Shown in pieces: positions 50,321 to 62,393 of a stretch of DNA of 64,000 bases. A program made the translations under genes and the position numbers. Origin of the DNA: Thuidium tamariscinum (lineage: Eukaryota > Streptophyta > Bryopsida > Hypnales > Thuidiaceae); assembly GCA_947034885.2 (NCBI GenBank), contig OX344758.2:12861067-12925066 (forward strand), in the 5' to 3' direction. Under the pieces are notes generated by a model that ran no database searches, was not told where the DNA came from, and worked only from the letters and a program-made list of their open reading frames with translations. Every line of letters begins with the position of its first letter. Position 1 is the first letter of the stretch.

Positions 50321-50648
50321 AAACTGATGAAGCGGTGGTCAAGATTCTAAGTGCTAGTTTGGCCTGCAAGGGTCCTTGTCAACCAAAGGCCATCAATTGT
50401 GAAGTTCAATCTTAGAAAGAGTACACTTGATGGGTTTGGATGTGAGTTTTATAGGTTTGAGTGTTTTCCCAATTGTTCCTATTCAAGTACACTTGTAGTC
50501 AAGGATGTGTTTAGTGGTTTATCCAATTTCTTGAGAGGTAAGGAATAGCACCCTCGGATCAAATGCACTTAGGTGCAGTTTGTTGCGTAGGGTTATCCTT
50601 GGTTGTCGCGAAATTACTTTAGTATTCCAAGTATTTAGGCGCAGAAGG

Positions 50649-50770
50649 AGGTACACATGACAGTGTTTAACCGAACTTCCACTGGAAAATATTTTAGAAT
50701 ATCCACAACTTAGTACTTTAAAATCTGGGACCAAAGGAGGTACACATGACAGTGTTTAAACCGAACTTTG
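50649..50770 (+). repeat. Direct repeat of about 33 bp, 85 bp apart
   Basis: ggaggtacacatgacagtgt followed by ttaaccgaactt occurs at about 50649 and, with one added A, at about 50734. It lies inside the TG...CA insertion. Role unknown. Confidence 0.85.
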
Positions 50771-53138
50771 GCACCAAATTCTTCAAGTTTCCAAAAAGAA
50801 GGCTTAGAAGAGAAGTTAAGGTTGGCCTAATGGCAGAGGGAAAAGGTGGATCTTTTGAAGGGGCCCTAGGCCTCCAAAGTCCCAATAAACACAACAAGAC
50901 TTGGCCAAGAATTTTGGTCCAAACAGTGCTCCGACCACGTCAGTAGCACAAGTAGTATAACAAACTATCGGTATGCAAAAGAAAAGGGTACTGGCAACCT
51001 CGAGGGGGGCCCTTATATACCCGCGGCCGGGCCCCTCTCGGTAATTGCCAGTGAAAACATTTTGTTACTTTCTATCCTAAACTACCCTAATGTAATTCCA
51101 AAATATTAGTTGTTTAATGGTGGAAATTTCTAAAAACATCCCCATTTGGCAAACGAAATCTTGGCCAAATCAAATCCAAGATCTTAACCCAAAATATTTT
51201 GGAATTAATCCTAATTTACGGAGATATTTTGCAAGTTAACCAAAAGTCATTTTGAAAATTGTCTTTCTTTAGCCCAAAGATGGCTTTTTACGCAAGAAAG
51301 AGATCTTGACCAAATCCAATCTTTGATTTTCCAAGAGATATTTCCAAAATCACCTCTAATTAACCGCAATTAACGATTAAAAAGTCAAACTAAGAGCTGA
51401 CCCTCTCTATCTTTTAGGGAACAACTCGAAACGGAAAACCGTCTACGCCATTGTCTTTAGAAGACCCCAATTAGCCTAAGAGACCCCTTACCCCTCACTC
51501 CTAGGCCATTTGCGCGCCCAAATTGGAATTATTGTAACTCCAATTAAAAGTCAAAAATCTAACTTCTAGGATTTGCGCATTTCGATGAATCTGTCAGGCC
51601 AGGGTTGTTAGGAATGTCCGTGAGAGTAAGGAATGACTCCTCATTTGCGACAATCGGACATCATTCGCTCCTGATACGCTGGTCAACCCGCTGCCAACTT
51701 GTAACTTCCAGTGAAATTCGATGTTGATGCCGGTTTTGGTAGTTGGAAATGTTGGAATGTCTTCAAACTTGACTGAGCGCTTATTAAGCACACAAAAGCC
51801 TATCCTAATTTTTAGTGAGATTTTACCGCATCGTATGTAATTTCTATGAATTTACGAACATTTCTATGTGCGGTTGACTTCCCATGGAGTCAACGTGGAA
51901 TCTCGGAAAAATCCGAAATAAATTGGGTAACATCTAGGGCACTCCTAGATTCTTGGTGTAAGTCCCACGCAACCTTGTACCTTTCTAATTTTAGTAATTT
52001 GGAATTACTTTGCCCAATTTGGACAATTTAATTCCCGATGCCCAGGAATCTTGGACAATTGTTGGATTCTTGTTCGCTCCTGGCATGCTCCTACCCTTGG
52101 AACACCTCTCTGTAGTCTTCAATCTCCAATCCTCCATCTTCTATCTCGTGAAAGTTCAAATTCTCCAAACCCATTGTGGTGGTTTTACTTTTAAATTCAA
52201 TTTGTTCCAAAATTGAACTTAAGCCCTGGTAACTCTTCTAGGCTCATAGTAGACTCTTTTAGCTTAGTCAGTATGTCATGTGCATCCTTAAAAGGTTGAC
52301 TTTGCATAGACAGACACTATGACTGACTAACTCTCGATTCCTTATTTCTCTCGGAATTACTAAATCTTCATATAAACTTGCTTTGGAGACTTAGAATAAT
52401 TCAAATTTCTAGGATTAGGAATTTTGGCATAGACTGACACCAAAATTCCCTCAACACTCTTTTTATGTCTTTTTCTTGAATATTTTGGATAATTTTCGCT
52501 ATTTAATCGCGAAAAATAGACCCAGAGTCTTGAGTGCCATCTCGAGGGCTCACACCGAACTGCCCGAGTTGAGAAACAAACAACATTTTATGCAATAACT
52601 TTTCAACCATGTAGTCAAAAGTCACGAAAATTGTTGGGATTTGAAGATACTCCTCGTCCACACCTTCTAGTAAATTTTGGTTCCAAAGTATAGAAATCTC
52701 TAGCCACATGTACCTGCCCAAAATTGCTATGTTGCTAAAAAAGGCATGTTGGTCCTTTAGGGGTTAAGAATAGCATTCTATTGATACACTCTCTACTATA
52801 GTTATCTATAGTCATAAAGACATTTAGCCATAAGATTAGAATCATTTGGACCAATAGGAGATAAGAACCATTTTTTTCTCTCTTCTACCCATGTTTCTAC
52901 TTTCTTCTAAAATTTACTTTTTCTTTCTTGCATATTTTGGTTTTGTTTCATCTTTTATTCTGAATACGTTATCAACACACTCTTTGATGATTTTTTACTT
53001 TTACTTTGAAATTTGCACTTGTAATTTTCTTTCAAGTTTTTCTTGTTTTTGAAGGAGCTTCACTATGTTCAATCACTACTTCACTTTGTTTCCATACCAC
53101 TCTATGCACTTTGTTTTGGTCTCCTTTTCTAGTTTACA

Positions 53139-54033
53139 ATGACTACTTCTACTTCTCCCATTGCTACATCTAATACCATACTAGTTGAAGCGCCAAGACT
53201 TCAACTTCTTATTTTTTCGCAATTGAGCGCTGATGAAAGCAATTATCTATTATGGGTAAAGACTGCAAAGGCGCACATATATGCAAAGAATTTAAACAAA
53301 ACTATTGCGTTTGACAAGGATTTTCTTGTAAGTACCTCTATTTTGGCCTCTCTCTGTTTAAAAACTTTATTTTTGCTCTGTCATCACCTTGATCCTTTGT
53401 TGTAGCATCAATATTTAGAATTAGATAAACCCAATGAGCTTTGGCAAAAGCTTAAATCACGGTTTGATCACCAAAAGACATTTTTCCTTCCTAGAACTAG
53501 TAATGACTAGACACATTTATGTGTGATGGGTTTTCCAATACTAGTTTCTTTTAACAATGAGTTGTACCGCATTGTGTTACAACTATGCATGTGTAACCAA
53601 ACCATTATTGAGGAGGAAATGATTGATAAGATTCTCTCAACATTTCCACCAATTTTTGTTATACTTGCTCAACAATACAAAAATATGAAATTCGTAAATC
53701 ATTCAAATCTCATGTCTATGTTAATTTTAGCTAAAAAGCAAAATGAGATCCTCAGTCTTGCGTAATGTAGAAGCTCGTCTTGAAGGAACCACGGTTTTTG
53801 AGTCCCATCTTGCTCAAGTTTTTAATGTTAAACCTAAAGCACACAAACATAGTAAAAATTGCCATACCCATTCCAATAGTAGTAGTCATACTAACAAAAC
53901 TACTGAGAGGAAGAATACCACTTCTTTTATAAACAACCATGGTAAATATTCTACTAAAACACATTCTTGCCACAAATGTGGTAGAACGGGTCCTTTTGCA
54001 AGTGTTTGTTGGACATCTAATTATCTTATATAG
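53139..54033 (+). pseudogene. copia gag remnant
   Basis: Begins at a real ATG (MTTSTSPIATS...). It contains gag-like phrases such as ESNYLLWVKTAKAHI, ELWQKLKSRFDH (after a stop) and IIEEEMIDKILSTFP, and ends with a zinc-knuckle remnant, CHKCGRTGPFASVCW near 53972. In a working CCHC knuckle the position of this Pro is His. At least two stops and one frame change break it. Confidence 0.8.
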
Positions 54034-55399
54034 TTGTTTTAAGAAAATAAGAAGCTCAAAGCTCAACCCCAGGAGGCCCATGCTATGGATGCATCTATAG
54101 ACTTGTTTAGTACTGAAGATTTTGAAACATATGTTGTTGAAGATACCTCCATTGGTAAGTCTTGTGATGCGCTCCTTGACTTTGCAACTACATATACTAT
54201 CTTGCAAAATAAACAATTTTTTGATGTTGATAATCTTTCAACTTGCCAAATTAAAAATTTAATAACTATGACTGGATTGAATGTGTTTCATTTCTAAGAA
54301 GGACCAACAAAGGTGATTTTGCTTGAAGGCACCACTATAACATGCATGCGTACTATGTGTTCTCTTTTTGCACCTTGAAGCGTGATCAACTATTAAGATA
54401 TCTACACCAATGATTTTCATCTCTCAACTAAAATTCTAAATAGGCAAGAGGCTTTGATTTTTGTTCAAAACAATAAAGTAGTAGAAACAGCCTTTGCTAT
54501 AGCAAGTGGCTTATATTGGATTCCAATCTGATCACCAAATGTATCTACTTTTGTTTTATTTTCTAATGATAATAAAATTTCATTATGGCATGGAAGACTA
54601 GGTCATCTAGACTCCACTTTATTTTGTAAAAACTTTTCATGTATTTTTAATCATAATTTACAGCCAACTAATGTAAATTTCATGACACTATGCTAAGTAT
54701 ATGTACAAGGCAAATTGATTACCAGACCATCTATGTAGAAGTTTCCCAGTGAATTACTACCAATGTTTTTGGGGGCTACATGATGATATTTGTAATCCTA
54801 TAGCACCTATGTGTGGACCATTTCGATATTTTTTTTGTTTTGGTTGATGCATTAGACAAACAATCTCATGTTTCTTTACTATCAACAAGGAATTTGACTT
54901 TTGTCAAATTAAGGTAGAACCACCTATATCCGATCACTTAAGCAATTCTAAAACAAATCATGAGGAATATGAGACTAAGCAAATTTTTTCTATATAGCAA
55001 AATAAGAAAGATGGGGATTGCAAATTTTTCTTAATTTTATTCCTAAAATTAAAGTTATTATAATTTTTAGAAGCTAAAAAGTGCTTTGAATTCATAATCA
55101 ATGTATAGAGTCTTCCAATTCAGATCATAGCCAAGATTGCTTTCTCAATTGGTACTTCCTACATACTTTATGACACTTTGGGATATATATCATGACCTTA
55201 TTAGTCCCAACCTTGAAAATGGGAGAAAAGTACATTCCAAGCTTTGATTATAAATATCTTCTAATCTTGGTTGAAAATAGCCACATTCTGTAGATTGGGT
55301 ATAGATCCTTAATCAGGAATAGGTGGTTTTATCTTATTTTCAATGTTTATTTGGTTCAAGGCTCATTTCCTTGATTATCCTATGAAAACGCTTCGGATG

Positions 55400-55710
55400 G
55401 ATAATGCTTAAGAATTTTGATTCAAATCTTTTGAAGATTATTGTATTGCCACTAGGAATGATTTGACATATTTAGTTCCATATGAACATGTTCAAAACGG
55501 ACTGGCAGAGTCTTTTATCAAGCAAATTCAGCTTATTATGAGACCTTTACTTTTACACGTCAATTTGCCTACATACATGTGGGAACATGCAGTTCTACAT
55601 GCTGCAACTTTGATTTAACTTCGTCCTTTATTTGTAGAGATTACTTCTTCACAAGAGTTGTTGTTAAGGTGTATTCCAAATATATCACATTTACGTGTAT
55701 TTAGATGATG
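55400..55710 (+). pseudogene. copia integrase remnant
   Basis: Reads PYEHVQNGLAESFIKQIQ around 55479-55532, the segment around the catalytic Glu of copia integrase cores, then LPTYMWEHAVLHAATLI and a stop. The upstream part (54300-55400) is heavily mutated. Confidence 0.75.
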
Positions 55711-56639
55711 TGTTTGGATTCCAATTGTAGAACCTCAACGTTATACTATTGGTACTCATCGCTAAGAAGATATCTATGTTGGATTTGACTCTCTTAGTAT
55801 TATCCTTTATATCAACCTTTCTACTGGTACATTTTTCGTGTATGTTTTGTCAACTGTCAATTTGTAAAAGTTGTATTTTTATCTTTAAAGAAGGAGCAAC
55901 TGTTTAAAAGTAATCTAAAAGTATTGTATTCAAGGCACCTGAAACGTTTATATTTAATTCTGATCCTCGCACATCTTTGATTGAATTTGAGGTTGCAAAA
56001 ATTTTGCATTTATAAAAGATTGCGAATCAAACACTTGATGGCTTCAATGATGCACCAAGGATTACTAAGACTCCATTAAATGAAGTTTGAAATGTTCGTG
56101 CACATTGCACAAGTTCAAACTTCAACAACTATTTCTGATCCAATTTTTCAATAACTAGGCAAACAAACTTATAGACGTGACAAACAACCATGCAAGTACA
56201 AGACAATGTCCAATAACATTCTTTCTACATCGACAACAACCACTTCTACTTTACCAAGATCTCTACCCAACACCACTGCAATTCTTGTAGGAGGATCTCT
56301 TGCTTGCAAGCAAGAAGCATCTAAATTGAATATTGAATTATCTATAATGTATTGCAGTATAAGTAATATTTGGGATAAAAAAAACTATTGAATTGGATAA
56401 TTCATTTGTTTCTATGATTGTAGACAATATTTTTTGCGCGAAAGATCATCTTGATCCACGTACTATTGATAAAGCGATGCGTTGCCTTGATTGGTTGAAG
56501 TAGAAAGCTGCAATCAAGGAGGAGTATGCTTCTTAAAAAAAAAAGACAAGTTTTTGGATCTCTTGTCAATGATCTCTCTTTTCGACTTATTGGATTTAAG
56601 TTGATTTTCTTGCGCAAACGCAATGAAAAAGGTTAAATT

Positions 56640-58062
56640 TCTGTTACAAAGTTTGTTTGGTTGCTCAAGATTTCAGTCAAAAGTTTGGTATTGACTATGA
56701 CTATACATATTTTCTAGTTATGGACTCTATTACTTTCAGATACCTCATTAAAATGGCAATGTACACTATCCTTGAAATGAACGTTATGAATGTGGTCACT
56801 GTTTATCTATATGGAAATCTTCATACTATTATTTATATGAAATTTCCATCTCGCCTTGAAACATCTAATTAAGTTGTTTCCATTCCAGACAAGCATCATG
56901 GTGTTAAATTACACTAGACATTATATAATCTCAAGCAAGTTGGACTTATGTGGTATCAACGGTTGTGGAACTATCTTTTTGAGCATTATTTTATTAATGA
57001 CAAATTACTTCTATGTCTCTTTATCAAAAGAAATACATCTGAATTTGTGATTATATCAATATATGTTGATGATCTAAATCTTGTGGATACTAAATTTGCA
57101 TGTATTGCAACAATACAACTACTTACTTGTGAATTTGAGATGAAATTGTTAGGAAAAACTATCTTTTGCATAGGCTTGCAAATTCATCATTTCAAAGATG
57201 GTAATGTGTTTCTTTCTCAAATGACTTATATTAATCAAATCTTAAAAAGATTTAATATGATGGATGCCTATTCACTTTCTACATCTATGGTTGGTTGGAG
57301 CAATACATGTAATGATCCTTATTGTTCTTGCAAGGAGGAGGAGGAACCATTGGGTGAACAATACCCATACCTTGCTGCAATCGGAGCTCTTTTATATTTG
57401 GTTACTTCTACTAGGCTTGATATTGTATTTGTAGTTAGTGTACTTGTAAGACATAGTTTTTGACCTACATTACAACATTGGAATGGTATTAAACACCTCC
57501 TTCGTTATTTGAAAGACACTAAAAATTTAGGAATACACTATACGCGGGCTATAGATCCTAAGTTGGTTAGATATATTGATGCTGACTATAATTCTGATTC
57601 CACAACATCTAAATCTCAAATAACGTATGTTTTTTTAAGACATGGAGCTGTAATATCATGGAAATTGGTGAAACAAATAATTACAACTATGTCATCAAAT
57701 CATACAAAGATTATTGCTTTCCATGAAGCATCTTAGGAATGCATTTGGTTGAGATCGATTGATAAATTTATTTGAACAAATTGTAGATTACCATATGATG
57801 ATTCTCCAACTACTTGATATGAAGACAATAGTGCTTATATTGCACAAATGCAAGTAGACTTTGTTAAAGGTCATTGAATTAAACATATTGATTCAAAATA
57901 TTTTAGTTATAGCCATGACTTGATTATAGAGCAAGCATTTGAAGTCAAAAAAACTATTTTAGTAGAGAATCTTCTGGATCTCTTTACAAAGGCTCTTCCA
58001 TTGAGTACTCATTGTCGGCTTATTCAAGGTATTGGAATGTGGAGACTTAGTACTTTAGAGTA
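56640..58062 (+). pseudogene. copia reverse transcriptase and RNase H remnant
   Basis: Fragments in several frames: VAQDFSQKFGIDYDYTYF (56660), then IYVDDLNLVDTKF with the catalytic YVDD at 57062-57073, then DIVFVVSVLVRHSF and a stop at 57461. RNase H-like pieces follow: YIDADYNSDSTTSKS (57570) and NLLDLFTKALPL (57970). Interior stops make it non-functional. Confidence 0.85.
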
Positions 58063-58735
58063 AGAGATTTAGTTATTGTAAAACCTTTGTTTTTCCTTCC
58101 TTGGATTTTTTCCATTTGATTTTACCATGTGAATGGATTTACAAAGTTGTATTTTTTTTCCTTTATCTTTAGTTTTGTCTTTGATTCTAATCAAGATTTT
58201 CCAAGATAAGGTTTTAATGAGGCAACAATTGTACATCTTCTAAGATTACAATATTTTTAGTAATAATATGTCGAGTGAAGAGGAGTTTTACGAATAGCAT
58301 TCTATTGATACGCTCTCTACTATAGTTATCTACAATTCTCTATAGTTATAAAGACATTTAGGGATAAGATTAGAATCCTTTGGACCAATAGGAGAGAAGA
58401 ACTACTCTTCTTCTCTCCTCTACATATGTTTCTACTTCCTTCTAAAGCTTACTTTTTCCTTCTTGCATATTTTGGTTTTGTTTCGTCTCCTATTCTCAAC
58501 AATAAAAAACAAAAAAACAATCTATTATAAAGGTACTAGTGTAACTTGTGCCATTGCTACAATTAAAGCCAAAGTAATTTTGCAATTTTGCAATTCATTT
58601 ATAACTTTGAAAGTCAATAACTTTCTCACCGAGAATTAGAATGCTACAAAACAAAGCTCATGCATCCTTCCTTGCGAGAGCTTTCCAATGGTACCAAGAA
58701 TCCACATGGACAATACACGGTTTAGAAGATCTTAA

Positions 58736-59880
58736 CCCCTAAAGGACCAGACTATGATTTTTTTGGCAACATACACTAGAAGATAAATGCAAAAATCCCT
58801 GTTTATTTCAACAAAACACATTAGCAAAATTGTGTTGAGACTGCGTTGCTGGAAATGCAGAAAAATGCTGAAAACACGTTTTTCTGTGTTTTCTTGTGTT
58901 TTTTCCACGTTTTCAGCAACGCAGTCTCATCACAATCTTGCTGATCTGTTTTGTTGAAATAAACAGGGATTTCTTCTAGTGATAGCAATTTTGGGCAACT
59001 CACTAGAAATGGAGTTTTTCTTCTTTTTTCAGTGAAATTTTCACAAAATATGTGCTTGAGGATTATGTTTAACGCTCAACAATTTTCATAACTTTTGACT
59101 ATATGGTTAAAAAGTTATTACATAATATGTGATTTTCTCTATTTGGCAGGCATCCTGGATAGTTCAAAAAATTTCTCCAAAAAACACTTTTTTAAGAAAT
59201 AAAAATTTGAAATTAGTTTTTTAGATTTATATAGGCATGGGAAGCTTTGAATCATGCCATTTGGATTAATGAGATGAAAGTTATGAAGAGTTTTAGTTTG
59301 TGAGTAGTTTGTAGAAAGTTATGGAATGTCTACTCTAAAATAAACTTTGAAGTCCTTTATTTAATTCAATTTTTAATATTAAAAAAAAATTGGTGTAGAT
59401 TGTCTATTACTACATTACAACCATTGGGATTGGCATTTTTTAATTTAATAAATTAATTGTTAACAATTTAGTATTTTGAATCATTCCCTATTTCTTTCTA
59501 CTTACTATTTTTTTGTACATGTTGTACAATTCCAAATGATTTGAAAATTTTCAAGGATGTAGCCAAGTTGAATTGAAAATGAATCCAAAGAGTTACAACC
59601 ATTTTGGAAAATTTTTCATACAAATGTGACCCTTTAAAGTGTAGCTGCCTGGATTTCCGCAGTGGTAAAAAAGGGATTTTTGTGACTTCAAACACTATTA
59701 TCTTGCAATCTACATGGTGGAATTTTCTGAATTTTTTTCTACATGCTCTCAAACTAGTGCACTCTAAGATCCTACGGTTACATTATTCTATAAATGTTTC
59801 AAGAAAACAATTTGGTAGTTGTTCTAGAAATGACAAATTTGAAGTGATTTTGGTGAAAACGTAGTCAAAAACCTTTAGAA
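58736..59880. mobile_element. TTAA-flanked element R1, copy B, carrying a CACTA MITE
   Basis: Left end TTAA/CCCCTAAAGGACCAGA (TTAA 58732-58735). The right end, cctttagaagaac, is a decayed version of the terminus. The body is the reverse complement of R1 copy A, including the segment complementary to ccaccatgtagattgcaaga near 59703-59722. The 160 bp left of the TTAA also resemble the left flank of copy A (47490-47650), although the element is reversed there. Confidence 0.75.
58774..58981. mobile_element. CACTA-type MITE, TSD ATA (208 bp)
   Basis: Begins CACTAGAAG and ends CTTCTAGTG. Subterminal arms AAATCCCTGTTTATTTCAAC and their complement follow after an 8-bp indel, and an inner pair gagactgcgttgctg / cagcaacgcagtctc makes nearly the whole element a hairpin. 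ATA is on both sides (58771-58773 and 58982-58984). R1 copy A at about 52728 has the uninterrupted site with one ATA (read in reverse: gcaacatagcaattttggg). CACTA ends and a 3-bp duplication place it in the CACTA superfamily. Confidence 0.9.
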
Positions 59881-59989
59881 GAACATTCAAAACAAAACAA
59901 AATAAAACAAATGACCTATCTTAAGGTATAGATGGATATTATACAATGAACTTATATCCCTACTTACTCAACTTCTAGATGGATGAATC

Positions 59990-60970
59990 AAAAAATTCAT
60001 CCATTGCTTATATACCTTCATCCATAATATTCTCTAAAACCAATTTACTTCATCCAAAACTGTTTGACCTACCTCTCATGTCTCGGATATATTTTTGACA
60101 ATTTTCCCATTTTTTCTTTTGAGGGTAGCCAACTCCAAAACATAACATTCAGTAGCCCATAGAAGGACTGCCTTTCCCTTTGTGAAGTCCCCATCACCTA
60201 ATTTCATCTGACATTTCTTGAAGTTTGCAACTTTAGTTACTGAATGGTGTAGAATATTCCACACCATTTCATCTGCTGGATGGAATGGTGTGGGATATTC
60301 CACACCATTTCATCCGTTGAGAGGCAGTGTGACAGGCTGCTACTGAATGTTATGAACCAGGAAAGACTCAAGTTAAAAATTGCCTGTGGAGAAAACCGAA
60401 AGAAATAAGTTACAGAGTAAGAAGCAGGCGAGTGAAGGACGCGTGGAATTGCTCCTGCAATGCCACTCGGAAACCCTAATTGTGGTCTTGCAGTTGAAAT
60501 TCGCCGTCTTTCAAGTTTCCCGCAGTTTTCAAATTGCTGTTTTCTTCCTCTGGTCTTCAGTTTCCAGCTCTGTTCCATTTCTTCGAGACACCAGATGGTA
60601 AGCTTACCCGTTCTACTATTTTGTGCTCAGATTGCTCTCCACTTGTAAAACCACGGATTCCTATGTGTTTCATCTTCCTTGTGTGTTGTGATTGTCGAGA
60701 CTCCACAGTACGAAGTGGCAGATTTGTCCATGAACATATAACTTAGTGCTTTCTGAGTGCCGTAGTCTGATTGTATGTTTTCACCGTCGCACTTAATTTT
60801 TCTGCATTCGAACTTCTTACTTCGTTTTGATTTTGATTTGTTGTCATCTTGTAGCGTATGAGAAGTCGCTTCAGTAGTGCGCGAAACCGAAGCTTAAACA
60901 AAGGAATCCAACAACTTCCTCGGAGTTCTTGATCGCTTCACCGACTTCAGGTTCTTGACAATTGCATAGA
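59990..60970 (+). promoter_or_regulatory. Promoter, 5' leader exon and leader intron of the 60971 gene
   Basis: Homologous to 20640-21375 and, in its leader exon, to 63893-64000. A leader exon probably ends at 60597 (ccagatg/gtaagc). The intron would end at the acceptor acttcag (60950), leaving 20 bases of leader before the ATG. The same donor sequence occurs in the third copy (63992), and conservation across copies supports the exon. The transcription start cannot be fixed by eye. Confidence 0.6.
60242..60310. promoter_or_regulatory. Duplicated 28-bp palindrome upstream of the 60971 gene
   Basis: GAATGGTGTAGAATATTCCA-type dyads at 60242-60269 and 60283-60310. Each reads nearly the same on both strands around aatatt or gatatt, and the period is 41 bp. 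Two adjacent near-perfect dyads about 700 bp before the start codon could bind a dimeric factor, but a small repeat origin is equally possible. Confidence 0.5.
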
Positions 60971-61535
60971 ATGGCTGACGCGAAAAATGGTACACAGCTG
61001 ATAAACAAACCAGAAGATGTGCCCAAAGAGACCGAGACCCCAGCCTCACGGTAAAACACCATGGAGTTCCTAACTACCAGTTTCAAGGTTTAGGGTATAG
61101 GTTTACATTGTAAGATTTTATTGTTTGGTCTTGTGCGCAACAGTTTGAGATTGATGTTTTTGTCTGGGGCAATGTATTGTATCAAAGTACGATTAAAATA
61201 TTATTTCCTGAGAGTTAAAGTGTATGAGCGAAAAATCTCCTGATTAAGAGCATTGATGGCTGTGTGGTTGCAATTTTTGCAGGGGCAAGGCTGCCATCCC
61301 TCTGGACTACTCCGTTGGTGGCGAAGGCGTGGATGTGAACATGGAAGCCCCAATCTCCAGTGAAGATCTGATTCGGGCAGGGGGTCTAGGTGCCGGCGAT
61401 GGGGTTAGCAGCGCTATGCCGACTGCTGTTGATGCAACAGATTATGAAGAGTCTTTAATGGATGCTGCGGAGTACGAGGACAAGGAAGGTGTGGAAGCCT
61501 CTCGTCCCCTTCACCCTGGGCTTGGATTGAAGTGA
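60971..61535 (+). CDS. Small acidic protein of unknown function, two exons
   Basis: Exons 60971-61050 and 61283-61535 (donor acg/gtaaaa, acceptor tttgcag, phase 2) give 110 residues. The protein starts MADAKNGTQLINKPEDVPKE and continues KAAIPLDYSVGGEGVDVNME, an ISSEDLIRAGGLGAGD segment and a DYEESLMDAAEYED segment, ending HPGLGLK. There is no signal peptide, membrane segment or Cys cluster; the composition is acidic and looks partly disordered. GC-rich codons contrast with the surroundings, and the frame is intact, so it is very probably a real gene. I do not recognise the family with certainty. It is convergent with dUTPase (858 bp between stops). Confidence 0.8.
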
Positions 61536-62393
61536 GGCATGCGCAGTGCATCTGAGAAATATTGAGAAGTGATGTTATCTATTAGGAATTGTAGTGTACG
61601 GAGGTTTTCGCACTTGGGAATCGTTTTACATCTTCTCATTCCCTGCAGACAGCACTCTTGGGTAAGAATGTCGCATTTGGGGAACGTCGCCGACAATTTC
61701 GTATGATAAATACTGATGTAGCGCGACAGTGATCAACACTTCGCAGACTTCTGTAAGATCCTAAGTTAGGTTTAATTTGACCGTCGCAGTTGGACCTGGT
61801 TGTACACTTCTCGTCAACATTTTCTGATGTACATAAAACACTGATGTATAATTAATACCTTCTGGACTGTGAATCATAGTCTCGTGGAACCAAAAACCAG
61901 GGTGAAAAAAAAGCATATTCCCACTCAAATAGGCGAACCGCACCACTACAGAAATGCACATGAGCTCAGGATGGGATTGTTGCAACTTGCACAAAGAAAT
62001 CATTTGCATGCTTCGAAAATCAAATATTACAATCATCGAACCTGAAAGGATTCGCAGGCATTATATTCCACCGACCCATCACCAAGTCATGAACAATCAC
62101 ATTTCCGAATGACGCGGACATCAAGACGGTGGATTTGAAAACCAATGCACTTCCACGCTCTTTTAAATTCATAACATTGATGCCATCCAGTTGTTCAACC
62201 AATATTGCTCAACAATTGTCAAGAAAATTCATTTGTCACCCAGCCCTGAACCCCGCTGTCATCTTCTCAATCCTTCAATTGACGCTGCACATCTCTGTGT
62301 CTAATATCAAGCTCTGTACAAAATTTCTAGGTGAAGTAATCTAGAGGAGCTGATCAACAGCAAAGATAAGCACTTGGAACACTCCTCTACCTC
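61536..62393. other. Space between convergent genes, probably both 3' UTRs
   Basis: No convincing coding frame. Open frames at 61761-62344 lack motifs. Each gene's poly(A) site should lie here, but no single signal can be chosen by eye. Confidence 0.5.

Larger units (their letters stand above)
48376..52554. mobile_element. TG...CA insertion with 5-bp TSD CCGAA, possible giant solo LTR
   Basis: Starts TGTGAGC and ends GCTCACA, flanked by CCGAA on both sides (48371-48375 and 52555-52559). The other R1 copy has a single uninterrupted tgaac at this place. Short inverted TG/CA ends with a 5-bp duplication are the signature of LTR-retrotransposon integration. I see no internal gag or pol, and the first and last 1.5 kb are not alike. 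The simplest reading is one very long LTR left by recombination. A GC-rich part at 49980-50180 could be its promoter region. A small non-autonomous element with undetected LTRs remains possible. Confidence 0.65.
47655..52763. mobile_element. TTAA-flanked TIR element R1, copy A, carrying a 4.18-kb insertion
   Basis: Left end TTAA/CCCCTAGAGGACCATA (TTAA 47651-47654); right end TTGGTCCTTTAGGGG/TTAA (52764-52767). The termini are inverted over about 14 bases with one mismatch. Without the insertion at 48376-52554 and one copy of its target, the element is about 925 bp. Copy B at 58736-59880, less its own MITE, is about 934 bp, in inverted orientation. This length agreement supports the boundaries. 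No coding frame. Confidence 0.8.
52768..58501 (+). mobile_element. Degenerate Ty1/copia retrotransposon
   Basis: The 3' LTR is 58269-58501, TGTCGAGTGAAG...TCTCAACA (233 bp). The 5' LTR matches from gaatagcattctattg (about 52768) to 52976 and has lost its first 25-30 bp where it abuts the R1 element. Between them, gag, integrase, reverse transcriptase and RNase H remnants appear in the copia order (integrase before reverse transcriptase), broken by many stops and shifts. The sequence after the 5' LTR (gttatcaacac) may be the primer-binding site. Several clear LTR differences suggest an old insertion. Confidence 0.85.
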
